Shown here: positions 1-12,300 of the stretch, in pieces
Numbering within the stretch: position 1 is the first letter of the stretch
Layout: each line of letters begins with the position of its first letter
Source: Pseudorasbora parva
Taxonomy: Eukaryota; Chordata; Actinopteri; Cypriniformes; Gobionidae
Direction of reading: 5' to 3'
Length of the DNA: 64,000 bases
Assembly (NCBI RefSeq): GCF_024679245.1
Contig: NC_090196.1
Span: 11,638,782 to 11,702,781, forward strand
The notes under the pieces: model-generated
What the model saw: only the letters and a program-made list of their open reading frames with translations
The model's database searches: none
What the model was told of the DNA's origin: nothing
Position numbers and translations under genes: made by a program

Positions 1-1121
1 TAAAATAAGTTTCAAAGTTACATATAGTCAGAAGAATGTATGTTGGGGAACCATAAAAATAAAGTGTTACCAAAAGATTTCATCTATGCTATGAGTCTAT
101 TACAGTGCAAAACTTGCCTGCACAATGCTAGGATGTTGTGGGTGGCTTCCAAGGAATGCTAGCAAGTTGCTAGCAATGTTAATCTCATCGACAAAACTAC
201 TAAAGGAACAAACAAAAGAAATTTCAATGACGACAATGAAAATGTGATGAAAAATGTGCATCATGGCAGTTTTAATTAAAACATGATTACACTACAGTTG
301 ATGGTCCACTTTAGACATTCGACTAACTATAACGAACTTGTCAATTAACTCTCATTAGATTATTAGTAGACTGCAGAAGACTGTTAGTAGACTGTTAGGG
401 CTCAGGTAAGTACAGTAGAATAAGTTGACATAGTTGTGATAAATGTGAAAATAATAACTGCATCAGGATAAAACTAGGAAAAAACACTCTGTGCCCTGAT
501 CATGTCGTGCCTGGCACGACATTGCACTGGTTGTATGACAGGGCCTAAAGTGTTGCCAAACATACTACTGACAAAAATATGTCATGACACCACAAGATCT
601 CAACAAATAACCAACTATGTTTATTCTAAAAATCTAGAAACAAGTCAATCACAGAAAGAAAGAAAAAAAACTTTGTTTAAATCTTTAAAAAAAAAAAACT
701 TTACAAATTAGCACGGTTTGTTAGAATGTTTAGAAGTCAAAAAATCCCTACTCCACATTTATTTGCTATATTGGTTTCTGGATATAGCTTAGGTCCCTCT
801 TTTAATGTAAATCTATTATATTTACTTCATTAAATTAAGCAATTCATGTTTAAATAAAGATAATACTGTGACAACAAAATAGTTGGGTGCAGGTCAAAAC
901 TCCTCTCCATTTTGGATTTAGTCAGTCAAAATAATCCACGAAATTTGAGTCATATCCAACGTGTTAATGTCCTCCCTGTTAAAAACAAGTGCCAAGGCAC
1001 TGTGATAAATTCTTAAGTCTCAGAAGAGCAGGAGTTACTTCTTATATTTTGAGTCGTGCGATGAGAGATGGGCATTAAAAGCAAAAGGCCACATTCCGAC
1101 ACTGATGCAGTGTGAATTTAC
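1..1121. other. gene-free AT-rich stretch
   Basis: I see no exon, RNA gene or recognisable element here. The sequence is AT-rich with short A-runs. Possible reading frames are short and lack codon structure. Confidence 0.5.
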
Positions 1122-1718
<597 letters not shown>

Positions 1719-1804
1719 AATTAGTGCTGTCAATGGGTTAAAAAAAATACTAATTAATAAAACAATTTGGTAATAAAAACCATTAGAGTTTAAATAATAA
1801 CAAC

Positions 1805-1861
<57 letters not shown>

Positions 1862-2938
1862 TGTAATAATTTTACAGTTACTCTCAAAATTAATGAAGAA
1901 ACTTAAAGACAGATTTTAAATATTTGTTGTAATAGCATCTTTTTATCATAATTTTGAATACCAGCGTCACTGATACTAAAACTGCTACTGGCGTCTCTAT
2001 TAAATAGTTTTTTTATTTTATTTTTAAACATTAATGATAGACATTCAACATTACAGTATAATTGAAAGCTATCAATTTCAACATTAATTAGCCTTTAAAA
2101 AATAACAACTTTTAATGTAAGTGAATTTAAAACAATTTTCACCATTATAATAAATGTCATACACTTAGACAGAGATATCAGACATATACTTAAAGGAAGA
2201 GTATGTACGAATGTGGCCAAAACTGGTACTGCAGTTGTATCCCCTCTCCCCCTCCCCCTGGCTCAAGGTTGCCAGATAGGCTGCAGGATCCACAGGAATG
2301 TTTGTAGCTGCAGCTGTGGTAACTAGAGCAGAGCTGGCAACCTGGATACCGAAACACTACTGACTTTGTGATTGTTCGCTAGGTGGAGGGCAGAGCTTCA
2401 GGCCAAAACACAACATGTCAACATCAGTTGAGGGCTGCAAACAACAACTTTTAAATGACAATACCCTGGCCGGACAACTGTTTATGTTAAATTAAAATAA
2501 TTTCTTAATGTCTAGTGACATATCAGGGCCATATTATGATTAATTGAAATATATTTCTTACATACAGTCCCTTAAATGCATAATTGATATAGATAAGTAC
2601 TTATTAAAGCTAAAAAACAATATTAACATTTGTTCTTTTATTACAGTTTTTCTCAAATGCTAAAACACATTTCACAAATATTTCCCCCATGTTCCCCAAT
2701 GTCTAAACACAACACCCTTTTCTATAGCTACATGAACACAACCACACCGTCTCACTTCAAAACTCAAACTTTCACACCAGTGACATAGTTGATACTTCTC
2801 TTTTATCTTGCAGTGCTTTTAAAAGCATTTACATGAATAAGAGAATGATCATATAACGTAGCCAAAGGATGACAGAAAAAAACACGCTGAGTTTACTGCG
2901 TTAATTATTTTAACTTACTCATTTTGACAACACTAATT
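1719..2938. mobile_element. non-autonomous DNA element with GCTGTCAA-type ends
   Basis: The ends form a 15-base inverted repeat with one mismatch (AATTAGTGCTGTCAA at the left, TTGACAACACTAATT at the right). Related ends occur at 30466-31163 and 53376-55890, so this is one copy of a dispersed family. No transposase frame survives. An (AAT)n array lies near the left end, and a short foldback at about 2268-2342 (GGTTGCCAG / CTGGCAACC) lies inside. The superfamily is not established; hAT-like is my guess. Confidence 0.6.
1794..1862. repeat. (AAT)n microsatellite
   Basis: About 68 bases of AAT/ATA trinucleotide repeat inside the TIR element. Confidence 0.95.
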
Positions 2939-3109
2939 GTAATACATATGATGCTTATTTAAACATAATATTTATATTTTACACATTATATAAATTATAT
3001 ACATTTGATAAGGTGATTTCAGGGTGACTGGTACACTTTTTGCCCTTAAGATGACTTGGAAAAAGTGTTCCAATCACTCTGAATTCACCCTATATAATTT
3101 TTGGTGATA

Positions 3110-3863
3110 TTTAAAGGTCCGCTGAAGTGCCTTGAAACGCGTCGCATTATTCAATGGGTTGACGTGATTTCCCCTGAAATAGCTCCAGCTGTTCGCAGCT
3201 CCTCCCCTTTTTTTAAACAGCCAATAGCGTTTTGTTAATAATATTACACTTTGACTAACGTTAGAGCCTTTCTGTTTGGTAAAGCCAGCTTCCTCTAACC
3301 GTTTATCATCATAATCTCCTCCGTATCGCTTTGAAATACAGCATTGATTCCAATGTGTTTGTTTTCTGCGCCGATTTGCGCATATGATCCGCGCTGCACT
3401 CTCGTGTCTCTAGTCAGCGTTTCTGGTCTAGACTATGTGTGTGCGCTGCTGTGGTGCGTGAAACTAACGTGAAACCAGATTTCATTCGCCTCAACTATAT
3501 TTACACCGAATATTTATTGAATCGTTTCCTATCGCATATATAGTGTGTGTTATATGCTGTTCACCATGTAGAAATTAGTAAATGTGTTAAAATCTGATTG
3601 ATTTCAGCCGCGACTTCAGCTGCTGTAGGGCTTAAGATTGAGAGCGTTTGATTGGACAGAAGATTTGATGAGAAGGTGAAGTCTGGGATGATGTCATCAA
3701 AATTTTAACAGAAGTGAGAGACTGTAAATTTTGAATGCTTATATCTCCTACATGTGAATTTTGTCATTGTTTTGGAACATATCAGCTTATTCATAACTTA
3801 AAGGCTAACATTGTCATACTAACAACTAAAAAACTTCAATTTTGATTTCAGTGGGCCTTTAAA
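3110..3863. mobile_element. TIR element with TTTAAAGG ends
   Basis: The left end TTTAAAGGTCCGCTGAAGTG and the reverse complement of the right end (TTTAAAGGCCCACTGAAATC) form terminal inverted repeats over about 20 bases. Both ends contain TTAA, consistent with a piggyBac-like target. There is no coding capacity. A fragment of a similar right end lies near 61616-61675. Confidence 0.65.
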
Positions 3864-4449
3864 CTCTATAATAAACATCAAAATAATTTAGCTCATGCTA
3901 TGGCCACCAGACAAATTTTCATTAAAAGATGTGTGGATTGTCTTCTGCTTGGACAGAAAATGATATCCCAATGGGTTAAACATTTAATCCTCTGCTGCGT
4001 TTGGGTAACATGAAGGGGGAGATGTCTAGCCAGTATGAGCCACCCTAGACTATCAATAAGTAAAGACAATACTCAGTTTTTAACCAGGCCAGACACTGCA
4101 GCTATAGAGGCCTTGTCCCTTTAAGCCCAAAGAGTTGAAGTTAGGCAAGACAAGCAGGGACTATGACTGACTCCTGGATGACATATTCATAAATCTGTTT
4201 TTGTGGCTATAATCCCTGTAATGCTGCAACACGGTCGAGCCCACATGTTCAACAGAACCCTCTGTCCACTCATTGTCCATTGTGTAATCCATTGGTAATG
4301 TAATCTAGCACTGGGCCTGTCCAAACACAGAGTCAGGGTTGTTGTAAAAATGTCTCGTCAGGGCAGTTCACCATCTTTACAGCTCCAAGCAGGTGTGGAA
4401 AACACTCATCCCATCACCAACAAGCGTCAGAGCAGCATTTAAAGGCCTA
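3864..4449. other. gene-free stretch
   Basis: No exon or clear element is visible here. Confidence 0.35.
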
Positions 4450-4870
4450 TGCATGTGGATATGCGATTAATGATTCCATGTTCATATTCCATGTGATGAT
4501 AGTGGGTTCATATATATATATATACACACACACAAAAAGTGCCCCAAATACCAAGATTTGTACACTACTCAGAGTAGCAAAAACCAGAAAAGGGAACAAG
4601 AAAAGAGAAATAGAGGGGGGAGTTTTTTTTTTTATGTAAGATTAAGTGCTCATGGAAGAGATGAGTTTTTACCTGTCTTTTGAAAGAAGCGAGTGATTCT
4701 GTCGTGCGTATGGAGGACAGAAGATCGTTCCACCAACCAGGAACAATGAAAGAAAAAGTCCTGGAGAGTTATTTCATGCCTCTCTGTGATGGTACCACAA
4801 GCCTTCGCTCATATGCGGAGCGAAGGCTTCAGGTGGGGGTGTAGACTCGTAGGAGTGAGTCGAAGAATAG
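4450..4870. repeat. dispersed repeat, unclassified, with a perfect hairpin
   Basis: A segment around 4640-4860 looks like a moderately GC-rich dispersed fish repeat of unknown class, preceded by (TA)n(CA)n at 4510-4535. Within it, 4800-4810 and 4818-4828 form a perfect 11-base stem (AGCCTTCGCTC) with a 7-base loop. I cannot name the family. Confidence 0.35.
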
Positions 4871-6011
4871 CATTTATTTGAATATCTTTTTTTATTTATC
4901 TTTATTTAAAGTCTTTTGTAACATAAATGTCTTTACTTTTCACTAGATGAATTTAGTAAATAAAAATATATATTTTCTGTATATCTAAATACATTGAAAA
5001 AAATGATGTGTTGCATTTACTTAAAATATACATGCAACAATTTTGCAGCACACTTTTTTAAGTAAAACCAACTTGGATCGATTTTATTTCAAATTAACAA
5101 GAAAACTGACAGATTATCCTCTGAACTGCTACATTGTTTTGAGTTGTATAAACTTCTTTCATTTTTATTTAGACTAGCTTTTTTTACTCCTTCAGCAATT
5201 GTTATACTAATCAAAACATTTTGTTAGCATGTTAGCATTTATTGAATCAGCTAGTTAAAGCTAGTTATATTTCTAATTTTAGTCATATAGTTATATATTT
5301 GCTAGTTATAACTAAACAAATTTAAATTGAGATTACATAATAATTTTAAGTTATATTATCAGTTGGCTTACTCAAAGACTTCAAGTTAAGAACAATTAAA
5401 ATGTATAGAACAAAATAAAAAGCTGTTCTGCTTAAACCTTGTACACAATTTCTTAACTGGGTTACAGTGTATGTGTGGTCACTGGATTTATAGAATTTTA
5501 TTAAAAGAAGTCATAATAACATTTGAAGAATGTACTGTATGGAGAACATTTCAGGTGAGGCGATGAACAGAAGCAGGAACAAGACCGAGAGTCTTGAGTG
5601 CTTTTGGACAGCTGCACTAAGAAACACACAGACAAAGACAAAACATGGACAAAAGGCAGGTGGCATGCTTGAAGGAGGTCTACAGCAAGCTGCCCAAATG
5701 TATGACAACTCTGTTAACTCATCGTTATCTTAAGGCACACGACACATACCCACCACGCTGTACAAGTGCCCCGGGTTGTGACCTATAGTGACTCAGAAAT
5801 GTGAATCACACTTGCAACCTTAATTCCAAATTCAAACTGAAATTTAGCCTGATCCGGGTCTGTTCTCCCAGAGTGTGTCTGTAATTTGTTACACTTAAGT
5901 TCAGCTCAGGTCATTGTATATGTGTCTGAGAGGTGCAGAGGTCAAGTCAAGGGTGCAGGTCCTGTTGACCCAATGCTCGGTGTGCTGAGTGCTCCCCTTT
6001 CTTCCATCCAG
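4871..6011. other. gene-free stretch
   Basis: Mostly AT-rich. A short frame at 5530-5733 has no recognisable domain and no splice context, so I do not call it a gene. Confidence 0.35.
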
Positions 6012-6132
6012 ACCCAACTGGCCCCCAGGGATTTCCCAGTCCCTTGTGTCAGTCATCCGCACTGAGGAGGGCCCAATGACACGGGCCACCGATGAAACAA
6101 AAGACGAGTCCACCGAGACAGAGGGGGACACA
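6012..6132 (+). other. candidate internal coding exon, unidentified gene
   Basis: A GC-richer 121-base block follows a strong pyrimidine tract ending in CCATCCAG and is followed by the donor-like ACA|GTAAAG. One frame is open throughout (1 base plus 40 codons) and encodes an acidic Thr/Glu-rich segment ending near ESTETEGDT. The exon would enter in phase 2 and leave in phase 0. No domain is recognised and no partner exon was found in the neighbouring sequence. It could equally be chance or part of an old repeat. Confidence 0.22.
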
Positions 6133-6349
6133 GTAAAGACCCTAAATACGACCAAATGATTTGGTTTGAGCGCAAAAGAAGCATGTTGTCATTCACGGTG
6201 CATGTCTCTTTTTGGTGTTGTGCTGTTTTTCTTGTAAAACACTAACACATAAGTCAAATTTTGCTTTTTGAGAAATTGACAAAATAGTGGCTACAAAAAT
6301 TATAATAGTTGGATGAATGAGTCTGATTGAGTCTTAAAAGTAAACTCTT

Positions 6350-8410
6350 TTTGAAGGTTTCTAAAGATACCCCAGCTGTTGATTCTGGAAGCTGTGTTGC
6401 TCTATTGCTGTTAGATCTTACCACAGCATTCAACACTATTGAGCATAATATTCTCATTGATCATCTTAGAGGTTTTGCGTAGTCTAGACCTCTGCGTAGT
6501 CTACCTAAATCTTCTGCTACGTTACTCTGTATTCCAATTGGTCTCTGGAATTGCCAGTCTGCTGTAAACAAAGCAGACTTTATTTCATGTATCGCAACTC
6601 ATTCTCAGCTCAGCCTCATGGCCCTAATTGAGACCTGAATCAAACCAGAGGACACTGCCACTCCTGCAGCCCTCTCAACTAATTTTACTTTTTCACACAC
6701 CCCAATTGGGATGGGTGGGGGTACTGGTTTGCTTATCTCAAATGATTGGACATTTCATCCCTTACCATCTCTTTCGGGCAGTTCATTTGAATCACACTCA
6801 ATTATTCACCCTGTTAAAATCCATTTTGTAGTGGTCTATCGTCCTCCAGGTCATCTGGGCAACTTCTTGGAGGAGTTGGATGTGTAACTTTCTAACTTCC
6901 CTGAGGATGGCACTCCTCTGGTTCTGCTAGGTGACTTCAACATCCATCTTGATAAACAATCATCTCAGTTTCTCTGTTCATTTAAGGAATGATTGTTCTT
7001 ATGTTGCCCCTATGAGTGGGGTGCCTCAGGGCTCAATTTTGGGAACATTCTTGTTCTCCTTGATATGCTTCTGTTAGGTATGCAGCCGTGGCATTCATTA
7101 TCACTCTTAATAATAGCTGGAGTCTGATATATAATCCAATCACACCAATGTGAGGTGAACCACCTTTTGAAGGTTTCTAAAGATGTCCCAGGTGTTGATT
7201 CTGGAAGTTATGTTGCTCTATTACTGTTAGACCTTACCGTGGCATTCAACACTATTGCTCATAATATTCTCATTGATCGTCTTAGAGGTTGGCATTCAGG
7301 GTTTACCCTTGGATTGGTTTTCCTCGTATTTAAAGGATAGGACTTTCTCAGTTAGTTTAGGGAACGATTGTATATGTTGCCCTTATGTGTGCAGTGCCAC
7401 AGGGCTCAATTTTGGGACAATTCTTGTTCTTCCTTGATATGCTTCTTTTAGGTATGTGTCCATGGCATTCATTATCATTCTCAAATTGATACCAGTGAAA
7501 CGTGGGGAATTTTCTCTTCAATCTCTGTATGAATGTCTGATTGAGTTTACTCTATTTTGTAAAAATGATTGTGTGGATGATGTTAATGATCGTCTGGTTG
7601 TTCCCAGTGAAAACACTTTCTACACTGTAAAAAATGATTGTTGTTTTTTGTGGGTTTAACTTAAAAAAGTAAGTAACCTGGTTGCCTTAAAATTGTGAGT
7701 TCATTGAAATAAAAAATTTGAGTTGATACAATGAAGGAAATGTGTTTAATAAATAGAAACTCAAAATAGTTTTGTATCTGAACCACATAAAAAAATGATA
7801 AATCATGAAAATAGCACTATTTGGCATGTTTCACTGCATCATCAGAAATAAAACACAATTACCCAATATGCTTACAAAATCTTTTAATAATATTTTAATA
7901 AAGGTTGTCGAATCTCAAAAAATGTTCATTGTATTAACTCAAAATTTTAATTTCAATGAACTCAAAATTTTAAGGCAACCAGGTAACTTTTTTTCTAAAT
8001 AATTTTTTACCGTGTAGTGTAAAAAAACCTTGGTGTCGTTTTTGACTCTGAAAACTGCATTGCTTAGCTCCTGAATATTTCTTTAATTAGTCTTCATTTA
8101 GATTTAATCAGTCTGCATCAATCAAATTATATCTTACTGTTCCTCGATCTTGTTTGAAATGTAAAGGTGCTATGCTTTTTTCTATAGAAGCTCCAAGGCT
8201 TTGGAATGAGCTTCCTCTGTCCCCAAAACATCCCTCACAATAAAGTGCATTACAGTGTGCATTTATTTGTTTAACAATAGAAAGTGCTCTGTAATTTATT
8301 GCTTGTTGTTTTGTGTTGCTTGTTTTTTTATGCCTGTTTACATTAATAATTCTTTGACACACTTTCATTGTGGTTTTGAAGGTGCTTTAAAGATAAAGTT
8401 TGAGTTGAGA
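6350..8410 (+). mobile_element. decayed L2-type LINE (non-LTR retrotransposon)
   Basis: Translated fragments resemble the two enzymes of an L2/Maui-type LINE. At about 6600-6960 there are pieces of an apurinic endonuclease (VVYRPPG, then LLGDFNIHLD). Reverse transcriptase pieces (LLLDLTVAFNTI; VPQGSILG) lie at 6350-6475, 6970-7080 and 7155-7480. A late C-terminal piece (LGVVFDSE, then APRLWNELP) lies at about 8020-8240, followed by the 3' tail GGTGCTTTAAAGATAAAGTT. Order and frames are broken by stops, frameshifts and a duplicated RT piece before the endonuclease. A MITE interrupts it at 7621-8017. It is not functional. Confidence 0.8.
7621..8017. mobile_element. MITE with TACACTGTAAAAAA ends
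   Basis: About 400 bases with long imperfect inverted arms: the left arm starts TACACTGTAAAAAATGATT and the right arm ends AATAATTTTTTACCGTGTA. The arms stay complementary for about 110 bases through the motif GTTGCCTTAAAATT. It sits between RT-derived pieces of the LINE. A truncated relative lies at 16204-16435. There is no coding sequence. Confidence 0.75.
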
Positions 8411-9362
8411 ACTTGCAGAAAGCATGAGATGAAACTTCACATGAATGTATTCTTTTTTAGATAGAAATGGTTGCTCTACATTATACATGTCTTTACTGTC
8501 ATTTTTTATTAAATGAATGTGTCCTCTGAGAAAAAAAAGTGTATTATTCACAGTACTGAAATGTGATGAGATATTTGTATAGTTTATAATAGATAACCAA
8601 ATAAGAAAAATCTATTATTTTTAAAAGCACTTTTAGATTTTACAAGAAGAAGAAGAAGAAGAAGAAGAAGAAGAAGAAGAAGAAGAAGAAGAAGAAGAAG
8701 AAGATATAAAAGTCATTTGATAGTCTTAGCTGGTGTTCCACCCCCTCGTCCAGCTGGTCTTTTGGGAGTTTTTATATATTTGAAATTTCACATTTGTGAT
8801 GATGAAGTTGTAATTTAGTGGGCTACTTAAAATATATTAACTTTAATGACACAATACAGTTTACAAAGTCATTTACTTGTTTAGTAGGTTAGTATGTTAG
8901 TCAACACATCATAATAAGTGTACTTTAAAGCATTAGCCTACAAAAGATTATTAAAACAATAATTATTCACATTCAAAACAATTATTATTGTTGCGCTTTT
9001 TCCCCACAAGGACTAGCAACAATTTAGGGTAATCGGCATGTAAACAGCCATAAAATAATAATAATGATAATAAAACTAGATCCTCGCATTCTAGAATAAA
9101 TACAACAAAACTATGGTAAACTATGTTCGTAGGGCAGCTTGCTACTTATCCACCACGTAATACCGGATGAACTTGACAGAATGAACGGGAAACGCTCACA
9201 TGTTTAGTATCCCCCCACTACGTTTATCCAGCAGCTGTGTCGATTACTTCATCGCTACACTTATTTCTTCACAGTACGGAAATACGACATATCGTCTACG
9301 AAACGGCTGAAATCTCCAAAGACACTGAGGACGTTCATATTGATGTCTGTTACAGCGTAAAC
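8411..9362. other. upstream region of the ferritin-like gene
   Basis: Contains a (GAA)n array and AT-rich sequence, then a GC-richer stretch from about 9120 that probably holds the promoter and 5' UTR of the ferritin-like gene. I see no clear TATA box. Unlike classical ferritin mRNAs, there is no CAGTGN loop suggestive of an iron-responsive element between 9170 and 9362. Confidence 0.4.
8644..8705. repeat. (GAA)n microsatellite
   Basis: About 60 bases of pure AAG/GAA trinucleotide repeat on the + strand, a purine-only tract. Confidence 0.97.
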
Positions 9363-12300
9363 ATGTCGGAACCGAGAGTAAAGCGTATAAAAACTTGCCT
9401 CCCTCTCTGTAAAACACATGCATGTAATACTGCTGGGAGTCGGGTCGTACAAAACTTTCCGACTGTTGTGGAGGAAAGTCTGTGTGGAGTTTCCACTTTA
9501 CTTATGGAGATCTCGTACAGACTGGAAGCGCTGGTAAGAAAGTCTCTATAGTCTACTGTAAACATGATGCGCAATGACAGTTACACACCAACCACCAATG
9601 TAGCAGTAGGATACTGCAGAATTAAACTGCAATAATATACAGCATTGTTTTATAAAGTTTTATATTTGTAAGTTCTATGCCATTTGTTAACTGCATTTTA
9701 TGTAAAATGTTTAGTTTGGGTTGTTTTGAAGTTGCTACCCCCAACCTGAGCCGATCAATGTCGCCCTAATATAAAACACTGTAATATATCACTGTATAAC
9801 TTTATTTAAAAAGTTTTGAAAAAGGTTTAGCCTATATTTTCAGTAAGATATTATTCCATGACATAAAATATCAAATGGAATATCCAAAGTATGCCTACTA
9901 AAGGTACAAACTAAGCAAACTGTCGGTTTGCCGGTTTGTTTAAAAAAATCAATCAACTTTTTAAATGTATTATTTGCTTATTTACAAATATGATAAATCA
10001 TATATCAAATCTCACCACAGTCATGAGAGTCTAATGGGGTCCCCTATGCTGGTGCTTGTCACATGACAACTGATGTTTACACTAGCCTACACCTTTTTTA
10101 TGTGGCTAATTCTTTTTTGCATAACTTTTCAAAACTTCTTTTTAAGTTTATTATAATAACTATAATAAAGTTATTATTTTGTAAAATGTCAGTGTATCCC
10201 AACATTACAGCATGTCAACATATTTTTAATAAATCAATAGTATTTGTCTATAAATGTATTCATAGTGTACAATGATATTTATTTTATTGGATTGAAACAG
10301 AATTAAATAAACTAATGAATTCTCAGAAAGCAGAATCTACTGTCTGACCCATTTTCTTCACTTCTTCACAGAAAACACTTAGAGGCAACTGTGGTTGGCA
10401 AATTCATCACACTGTTTCCAGTTAGTTTCGTTCTTACCCAGATCTGTTTTCCTTTCTGTTTTAGGCCAAAATCTTTGAGCAGAGTGATTTGTCTTTACCC
10501 AGAGTGGCTGCGTATTTTCACCAGGAATCAGTGAAAGAACTGGAACGGGCAGAGGCAATGCTGCAGTACCTGTCCCAGCGGGGAGGGAAATTCTGCGGCA
10601 AGAACATTAAGGTATAACTCACCCACCTGTGAACCAGAGGACCACCACAAGACTTATATTGTTTCTTTGAAAGAAAAAGCACCTAGTTATGGATCAACCG
10701 AGCTAACAAATAAATGTTCTTAAAACATACTTTTGCTAATGTTCCCATTAAAGGTATAATTAACCCAAAAATGACAATTGCCCCATGATTTACTCATCCT
10801 CAAGCCATCCCAGGTTTATATGGGGGAAAAGCCTTTATTAACCCCCCTGGAGCCATGTGGAGTACTTTTATAATGAATGTATGCACCTTTTGGGGCTTCG
10901 AATTTTGGCCTCCCATTCACTGCCATTGTAAAACTTGGAAGAGTGAGGAATAGTTTATATATATAACTCAGATTGTATTTGCTAAAAGAAGATTGTCATA
11001 CCTGACTTGAGGGTGAGTAAATCATGGGCTAATTTTCATTTATTTTTTGGTGAACTACCTCTAAGTTATGAGCAGTGTTGGGAGTAATGCATCAGTAATT
11101 AATTACTGTCTTAAAAAGAAAGGGATTACTCATATTGTTTTCTGTAATTCAATAACAGTTACTTCTGATGCAATGGCATCTAATACTGTGTAGTCCAGTA
11201 TTATGCCAAAAATCTATATTTGGCATCACTTTTATGCCAAACATCATTAGGCTATTAGGATGACATGTTCCATTAAGATATTTTGTAAATTTCCTACCAT
11301 AAATATATCATAAATTAATGTATTAGTGCTAGTAATGTGCATTGCTAAGGACTTAATTTGTTCAACTTTAAAGGCGATTTTCTCAATATTTAGATTTTTT
11401 GCACCCCTTAGATTCCTTATTTTCAAATAGTTGGCCAAATATTCAACTGGTTGAGGTTGATATGGGATTTAGAAACCAGTTAATAATATCTTATTAAATG
11501 CTTTTTAGACAAAGTGATAAGTATATTAACAGCATCAAATCTAGTAATTCATTACTTTTTTAGAGTAACTTACCCAATACTGGTTATGAACACTTTATAT
11601 CCGAATGCTCAAAATTGTCAGTTTTTTTAAATGTCTAAAAATCTTGGATATGGGAATGATGAGAACCCGATACCATTTTATCATTCTGAAACAAGTCAAA
11701 AACTTAAAACATATAAACAATGTATAATAAACGTGTTTGTGCTAATGTTTTCTAAGACCAGACAACTTTGAACAAACATGCTATTGATGTTATATTGTCA
11801 TAACTTTGAGAGAACCTTGCCAGAAAGTTAGCCAAAGTTCTGAGAACATTTCTTGTTAGCTGGGAGAGAAGGCCTCTCATCCATTTAAACTCATGTGAAA
11901 TAGAAAACTCAGACCCTAACAAATTATTAACCATAAGCCTATTTTTTTCCGAAAACCTGAAGATATCTTTTTACTCCTGTTTGTATGGGGCAACAGCTTT
12001 TAGGGTGGGGGGTGGAGGTCAGAGAAAAAGAGAGCGATGGGGGTAAACCGGCGGGGGGTTTGGCAGAGATCTCCCCTTTAATGCCTGTTAGGGTATACAT
12101 TTCCCCTGAGTTCCGGAAAATTGGGGAGATTAATGCGATGGCGGAAGGACAGTGCATTAATTGTAGTTCCAGATGGATTCCATGGCACTCGCAATGCTGT
12201 CACTTTACACTGCGTCCTCTCCTGTTTTCACTTCTTTCTATTTTTTTTTTTTTACTATCCACCCTTCCCTGATTTTATGACTCGTGTAAAATTGATCCGG

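Noticed and set aside
9237..9362. N-terminal extension of 42 codons on the ferritin-like protein
   Set aside because: The upstream start is GTG, not ATG. The first in-frame ATG is 9363 with a good context.
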